From Oligoflexia bacterium (GTDB lineage: Bacteria; Bdellovibrionota; UBA1018; CAIMNF01): DNA of 19,189 bases. The notes beneath the pieces were generated by a model that saw only the letters and a program-made list of their open reading frames with translations, ran no database searches and was not told the DNA's origin. Of the stretch, positions 14,826 through 19,189 are shown one piece after another (the stretch's first letter is position 1; each line of letters starts with the position of its first letter). The stretch covers positions 1 to 19,189 of the forward strand of contig CAIMNF010000402.1 of assembly GCA_903842755.1 (NCBI GenBank), in the 5' to 3' direction. Made by a program: the position numbers and the translations under genes.

Positions 14826-16811
14826 ATGAAGAATGGAAAACTTACCCTTAAGAAAAAACTGATCCTCATCGCTGCAAGTGCCTCTGTCGCCCTATTTTTG
14901 GTAGGAACGATTAGTGGCTATCAGAATCGCAAGGTTTCCTTAGCAGCAGTTCCCATTGTGACGAATCATCTCCCTACGCTGCTGGCATTGGATGAGCTTT
15001 CGGCTCAAATCACGCAATACCAAACAGCAATCAGGGGCCGAGAGTCGAGCGCAGAGCATTCACCGCAAGCTCTAAAAGAAAAATGGATGACCACTCTTTC
15101 GGATACCGAAAAACGATTGAGTACCGAATCGGAAAAGCAAGTCTTTGCACGGATAAAGTCTGAAGTGATGGAGTTAACCCAACTAGGTAATGGAGCGACT
15201 GATTTCCCCAGAAAAGGCGAGAACCGCTCACCGTCCGAAATCGCTGAAAAGACGAAAAGCCTTGAGTCCTCCATCGCGGAGCTCCGTAAAATTCAGTTTC
15301 AAGCGGTCTCAGAGACCGCACGCCAAATGAAAGAAAATGCGGAAGATTTGCTCCGACTTATTCTTGCTTTGACTGGAATATCAATCGTTCTTTTGTTTGG
15401 ATTCTCTACAGGCGTGGCGAGGGCTATTTCAAAAAAATTAATGGGTACGACTTCTCGCGTAGGGGCCTCATCCGGCAGTGTAGGGGCTTCCGTGAATCAA
15501 GTTTCTGCAGCATCACAAGATGTAATGTGCGCCGTCGAGCAACAGTCCGCCGCCATACAACAGACCAGTTCGGCTTTAGAAGAAGTCTCTTCGATGGTCA
15601 CGCGGAGTGCTGAGCGTGCCACGGAAATTCAGGCAACAGCAGTAGAGTCCAAAAATCATGCGGAACATGGCAAGCATACTGTGGACCGACTGACAGATGC
15701 AATTAACGAATTAAAAGCATCGAACGAAGTTTCCGCCCTAGAACTCAAAGAGAGCAATGAAAAGGTGGCCAACATTTTAAAAGTCATCCAAGAAGTGAGC
15801 GGAAAAACCCGTGTGATTAATGATATCGTGTTTCAGACGAAGTTACTGTCGTTTAACGCTTCTGTTGAGGCCGCACGGGCGGGCGAACATGGGAAGGGGT
15901 TTGCCGTCGTTGCAGAAGAGGTCGGCAATCTTGCGCGAATGTCTGGACAAGCAGCACAAGAAATTAACCTGCTATTGGATACCAGTACCAAACAGGTTAC
16001 AGAAACTATTCAAGAAAATCGAAGTCGGGTCGAAAAATTACTATCGACCTCTTCGGCGCTATTAGAACAAGGAGTGGCCGTAACTGCCGAGTGCCAAGAG
16101 TCCTTGCAGGAAATATTGAACGCGTCCATGAACGTGAGTGAAATGATTGAGGAGGTCGCAAAAGGCAGCCAAGAGTCAGCAAAAGGCGTCGCCGAGATTA
16201 CCAAGGCGCTCCATGAAATCGACCAGTCGAGCCGTCTGACGGCTCGCGCGGCCGAGACCTGCCAGTCGAATTCCGTAATGCTCAGTGAAGAAGTGGTAAA
16301 GCTGCGAGCTGTCGCGTCTGAGTTGAGCGTTAGCATTCAAGGAAGGGCCTGGATTAATCCGTTTACCTGGAAAAATGAGTACCTATTAGATGTTCATTCC
16401 ATGGACCTTGAACACAAGACCCTGGTGGAAAGAATTAATGCCCTGGCGATTGCTTTAGATCAGATGAATTACCTCGAAATGGGGACCGCATTTGATCAAT
16501 TGGCACTCTATACCACCGAGCATTTTTCCCATGAAGAAGCGTACCAAAAGCAAATCGGTTATCCGGACCTGGAGGCGCATAAAAAAATTCATTCAAAGCT
16601 TTTAGAAACCGTCGGCATGTTTGGGAATCAAGTCCACCAACGCCTGGTCAATGCGGATGAATTAATGAATTTTCTAAATGATTGGCTTTTAAAACATATC
16701 CTGGGCGCCGATATGAAGTATGCGCGCTATGCGAAAGGGGAGCGATCCGCATCGGTGGTTTCATTAGCAGGGCGAAAGCCTTCTCGTTCAATGGAAGTAA
16801 AAGCGGCCTGA
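14826..16811 (+). CDS. Methyl-accepting chemotaxis protein with C-terminal hemerythrin domain
   Basis: Chemoreceptor of 661 residues. TM1 is at ~11-30, a helical periplasmic sensor follows, and TM2 is at ~176-197. The cytoplasmic signalling coiled coil runs ~200-505, with the CheA/CheW-contacting tip at 335-371 (FQTKLLSFNASVEAARAGE is close to consensus). Residues 515-636 form a complete bacteriohemerythrin: H530 (DLEHK), H566 and E570 (HFSHE), H585 and H589 (HKKIH), H624 and D629 (HILGAD), all seven ligands for an O2- or NO-binding di-iron site. A usual-length HAMP domain is not visible between TM2 and the coiled coil, and there is no C-terminal CheR/CheB docking pentapeptide. This suggests sensing of O2 or redox at the C-terminal end, with the periplasmic domain as second input. 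No Shine-Dalgarno is seen; the upstream 181 bp hold no convincing promoter. Confidence 0.92.
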   Translation: MKNGKLTLKKKLILIAASASVALFLVGTISGYQNRKVSLAAVPIVTNHLPTLLALDELSAQITQYQTAIRGRESSAEHSPQALKEKWMTTLSDTEKRLSTESEKQVFARIKSEVMELTQLGNGATDFPRKGENRSPSEIAEKTKSLESSIAELRKIQFQAVSETARQMKENAEDLLRLILALTGISIVLLFGFSTGVARAISKKLMGTTSRVGASSGSVGASVNQVSAASQDVMCAVEQQSAAIQQTSSALEEVSSMVTRSAERATEIQATAVESKNHAEHGKHTVDRLTDAINELKASNEVSALELKESNEKVANILKVIQEVSGKTRVINDIVFQTKLLSFNASVEAARAGEHGKGFAVVAEEVGNLARMSGQAAQEINLLLDTSTKQVTETIQENRSRVEKLLSTSSALLEQGVAVTAECQESLQEILNASMNVSEMIEEVAKGSQESAKGVAEITKALHEIDQSSRLTARAAETCQSNSVMLSEEVVKLRAVASELSVSIQGRAWINPFTWKNEYLLDVHSMDLEHKTLVERINALAIALDQMNYLEMGTAFDQLALYTTEHFSHEEAYQKQIGYPDLEAHKKIHSKLLETVGMFGNQVHQRLVNADELMNFLNDWLLKHILGADMKYARYAKGERSASVVSLAGRKPSRSMEVKAA

Positions 16812-16838
16812 TTTTTTTTTGTGGTGAAAAATACGTCC

Positions 16839-18347
16839 TTAACCTTCTGCCAAGATCAAATGCACGGTCGTCCCATGGTCTTTTTCGGAATCGGTCTTCC
16901 ATTTACTCTCCAAGGTTAAATCCCCGTTCATGCTTTTCATGATAGACCGAGCAATATCTAACCCAAATCCTGTACCTATTTCCCCCTGAGTTCCCCGGTG
17001 GCTCTCAATGGTTCCGCCTTTGGTAAACTTTTCAATCAGCTCAAGCGGAAGTCCCACGCCTTGATCGGTAATCGAAAGGCGAATCTGATGGGGCGCCGAT
17101 TGGGTAATTAAAAATTTAATGAGTGAATTTTCATCCGAAAACTTAATGGCGTTCGAAACAATATTGGACACCACCGACGAAGCGAATAAGGTTTCTTCCG
17201 CCAAAACTTCAGGATGAGGTAGGCCCGTAAGGTTTTCGATCTTAAATTCAATTCCCTTTTTCTGGGCGCGTTCTGCAAAAATATCGATCACCGATTGCAG
17301 GCAATCAAGTACCGAAATTTTCTTTAATTCGATTTTTTTAACTCCGCTCCGGATCGCTTCAAAGTCCCGAGTGGAGCGAATAATACCCTCGATTTTACTG
17401 CTTGCATTTGCCACACGCGTCCAATAAGTGAGTTGGCTTTGGGAAAGCTCCTCTTTGTTTTTGGTTGCAAGTTTTGAAGCAGACATAATGACCATCAGCG
17501 GATTTGCCACATCGTGAATCACGATCCGAAGCAATTTTTGTATGCTTAAACTTCGCTCTTTCAACTCCACTTCCTGCGCCTGAACCTCATTTAACATTTG
17601 ATTTAAAGATGCAGAAAGGATTCCGAGTTCACTATTCAAGGGTAAATTGGAACGGGTGCTTCGGTCACCCTTTGCAATGTTTTGACACACTAAAATAAGT
17701 TCATTCAGCGGGGCTTCAAAAATTTTCACCACTAATACCGTCAAAAGAAATGTGATCAAGACACTCAGTAGAGTCATAAAGTAAGACCACTTTGCAATAC
17801 TGAGTTCGGCGGCTGCGGGGAATTCCTTGGTCAATATAAAATTGATCGACAACACTTGCTGAAAAATTCCCACCGCACATAAAAAAGCAAAACTAAGGAT
17901 AAGAATGATCGGTAAGCGGTGGCCAAAACTCGCCTTAACATTGGAATCGTAATTTCTTGCAAGATCGTCGGACTGTTTTAGGATTTTTCCAATCATGGGG
18001 ATAGAATAACGTTCTTGATAAAGCGTGAAGGAAGAGGAAAAAAAGACCGCCAGCGCCATCCCAAAGAGCAATCCCGAATCGTCTTGGACTACGATACCTA
18101 GTAAAGTAAGATGTGAAAAAATCGCCCCGATCATAATGTCGATCGCTAGGGCGGCACCCAGCCAGGACCAGCGGGGGAAAAGGAAGCAAATGGAAGAAAT
18201 GAGCTCCAAAATACCCGTAAGATAACGCCCCCAAGACTCCATTCCCACTTTGGTAAAGATGTAAACGGATTCGGGAGCGGCCGTAAATTTAAAGAAGAGG
18301 GTTTGAATAAAAATGAGGGGAGTGATTAGTCCGATGATTCTCTTCAT
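16839..18347 (-). CDS. Sensor histidine kinase with DoxX-like membrane domain
   Basis: Hybrid-input sensor kinase of 502 residues. Residues ~1-105 have four membrane segments and the pattern of DoxX-like proteins (TKVGMESWGRYLTGILELIS, then FPRWSWLGAALAIDIMIGAIFSHL). Two more membrane segments lie at ~145-167 and 187-209, flanking a short periplasmic loop. HAMP follows at ~208-258, then a HisKA-like dimerisation domain with phospho-acceptor H278 (VIHDVANPLMVI), and an HATPase at ~375-500 with N-box SNIVSNAIKF (394-403), G1 DQGVGLP (428-434) and G2 GTGFGL (458-463). All catalytic residues are in place. No response regulator is near. It follows the YebC-family gene by 13 bases on the same strand. 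The start has only a poor Shine-Dalgarno and lies inside a 14-bp palindrome. Confidence 0.9.
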   Translation of the reverse strand: MKRIIGLITPLIFIQTLFFKFTAAPESVYIFTKVGMESWGRYLTGILELISSICFLFPRWSWLGAALAIDIMIGAIFSHLTLLGIVVQDDSGLLFGMALAVFFSSSFTLYQERYSIPMIGKILKQSDDLARNYDSNVKASFGHRLPIILILSFAFLCAVGIFQQVLSINFILTKEFPAAAELSIAKWSYFMTLLSVLITFLLTVLVVKIFEAPLNELILVCQNIAKGDRSTRSNLPLNSELGILSASLNQMLNEVQAQEVELKERSLSIQKLLRIVIHDVANPLMVIMSASKLATKNKEELSQSQLTYWTRVANASSKIEGIIRSTRDFEAIRSGVKKIELKKISVLDCLQSVIDIFAERAQKKGIEFKIENLTGLPHPEVLAEETLFASSVVSNIVSNAIKFSDENSLIKFLITQSAPHQIRLSITDQGVGLPLELIEKFTKGGTIESHRGTQGEIGTGFGLDIARSIMKSMNGDLTLESKWKTDSEKDHGTTVHLILAEG

Positions 18348-18353
18348 GAAGAG
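18340..18353. other. 14-bp palindrome over the kinase start codon
   Basis: CTCTTCATGAAGAG is a perfect palindrome whose centre is the ATG of the kinase gene. In RNA it could form five base pairs with the start codon in a CATG loop. It may limit initiation, or it may be chance in a MKR-encoding start. Confidence 0.3.
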
Positions 18354-18360
18354 CCCACGA

Positions 18361-19110
18361 TTAACTTTTTAAGCCCACATAAATGCGATGAACGTCGTCG
18401 TGGTCATCAATGTCGCCTAAAAACTCGGAAACTTCCTTTAAGGCGTCGCCACTCAGATCGACATAATTTTTTGCGATGTAGCACAATTCCGAAGTGAGAA
18501 TGGTCCAGCCTTTTTGGCTAAGAAATTGGTTTGCACCGTGAAGCTCACTGGGGCTGCAAATAAAACGAACGTATAACCCTTCTTTTGCGGGGTGGCCGTT
18601 AGGTTCATTTTCTGGGGTGTAGGGCTCAACGGCATCTGCACCGGCTTCAATGGCCACTTCATCTAAATCTAGCCCCGCAGGCTTTGCGCCGGGGATCATG
18701 GCTTCGATCATGCCTTTGCGGTCAAACATCCAAGCGACCGAACCGGGAGAGCCCAGCTGGCCCTTCCGAAACAAACTTCTGACGTCGGCCACTGTCCGGT
18801 TGCGATTGTCGGTTACGCATTCGACAATCAGGGGGACCTGATGAGGGGCAAATCCCTCGTAAAGAATGGTTTCGTACTGAATGGTGTCGTCGGTTTGTCC
18901 GGAGCCCCGCTTAACGGCGCGTTCAATCGTGTCTCGGGGCACGGAGTTTTTGCGGGCGTCCTCCAGTGCTCCACGGAGCCTAAAGTTTGCGGCAGGATCG
19001 GGTCCACCTAGCTTCGCAGCGACGATGATTTCCTTAACGATCTTCCCAATGATTTTACCTTTTTTTTCGTTCACTCCTTGCCGAAGTGAGTGTTTCCATT
19101 GTGCGCCCAT
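18361..19110 (-). CDS. yebC: YebC/PmpR/TACO1-family protein
   Basis: 249 residues of the YebC/TACO1 family, long annotated as transcriptional regulators and in recent work linked to ribosome function, including relief of stalling at proline-rich stretches. The N-terminus MGAQWKHSLRQGVNEKKGK fits the family opening (M-G/A...W), followed by IVAAKLGGPDPAANFRL, NSVPRDTIERAVKRG, YEGFAPHQVPLIVECVTDNRNRT, and SPGSVAWMFDRKG, all family hallmarks. The ATG at 19110 gives this opening; an ATG nine codons upstream adds a leader that relatives lack. AGGC sits nine bases before the chosen start. The kinase gene follows in the same direction with a 13-base gap. The family is sure; whether this copy acts on ribosomes or promoters is unknown. 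Confidence 0.93.
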   Translation of the reverse strand: MGAQWKHSLRQGVNEKKGKIIGKIVKEIIVAAKLGGPDPAANFRLRGALEDARKNSVPRDTIERAVKRGSGQTDDTIQYETILYEGFAPHQVPLIVECVTDNRNRTVADVRSLFRKGQLGSPGSVAWMFDRKGMIEAMIPGAKPAGLDLDEVAIEAGADAVEPYTPENEPNGHPAKEGLYVRFICSPSELHGANQFLSQKGWTILTSELCYIAKNYVDLSGDALKEVSEFLGDIDDHDDVHRIYVGLKS

Positions 19111-19157
19111 AGTTTTTAGCCTGCCATAAAGATTCAAAAAAATCGAGTAGTGTTGTA

Positions 19158-19163
19158 ATTGTA
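19158..19163 (-). promoter_or_regulatory. -10-like element upstream of the YebC-family gene
   Basis: TACAAT, five of six to TATAAT, on the minus strand 47 bases before the ATG at 19110. The best -35 at a 17-bp spacing is poor. It is the only promoter candidate I see for this gene pair before the window ends. Confidence 0.28.
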
Positions 19164-19189
19164 GGACATTTAGGGTCTAATAGTTTTAA

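Noticed and set aside
16812..16838. T9 run after the chemoreceptor stop as an intrinsic terminator
   Set aside because: No stable hairpin precedes the T-run; the best stem I could draw is four base pairs.

Overview
The window is typical Gram-negative chromosome: signal peptides, an outer-membrane beta-barrel, a chemoreceptor and a membrane histidine kinase. Gene packing is dense, with TTG and GTG starts used freely. Three-domain exports, many envelope proteins, the hemerythrin chemoreceptor and the fatty-acid hydroxylase would suit a Bdellovibrio-like or other delta-proteobacterial-grade organism, but no taxonomic marker is present and this placement is a guess. I see no rRNA, tRNA, CRISPR array, insertion sequence or prophage.

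Layout. (1) 2-2627, plus strand: a secreted or anchored NodB-type polysaccharide deacetylase overlaps a YaiO-like outer-membrane barrel gene, probably the tail of an exopolysaccharide or envelope-polysaccharide operon. (2) 2649-2750: six copies of a 17-bp tandem repeat at the 3' end of the next, convergent gene; its first copy supplies that gene's last codons. (3) 2728-6115: two divergently transcribed APC-superfamily amino-acid permeases. (4) 6112-7717, minus strand: an unknown exported protein and a FA2H-type fatty-acid hydroxylase without a cytochrome b5 domain. (5) 7807-12348, plus strand: a 50-aa membrane peptide, a MoxR-type AAA+ ATPase, a VWA protein, a DCC-family thiol/disulfide protein and a large ferritin-like (DUF455) plus ATP-grasp fusion. 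(6) 12345-14644, minus strand: a likely secreted HEXXH metallopeptidase translationally coupled to an acyltransferase-3 membrane protein. (7) 14826-16811: a methyl-accepting chemotaxis protein ending in a complete hemerythrin domain. (8) 16839-19110, minus strand: a YebC-family translation factor followed by a histidine kinase whose N-terminus resembles DoxX.

The most unusual region is the ATPase-VWA junction. The VWA frame is open without any ATG, GTG or TTG for 90 codons, and the ATPase frame carries an in-frame A AAA AAG heptamer inside a run of ten A's, four codons before its stop. A -1 shift there joins both into a 630-residue ATPase-VWA protein, the architecture of Mg/Co-chelatase D subunits, while normal termination gives the ATPase alone. 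Its downstream partner is a predicted di-iron protein fused to a predicted ATP-grasp ligase. I infer, without direct proof, that the ATPase-VWA machine remodels or metallates this fusion enzyme.

A second theme is initiation without a Shine-Dalgarno sequence: several genes have a sigma70-like promoter placed so that the transcript would begin at or within a few bases of the start codon. Two of the convergent gene pairs share four bases across their stop codons.
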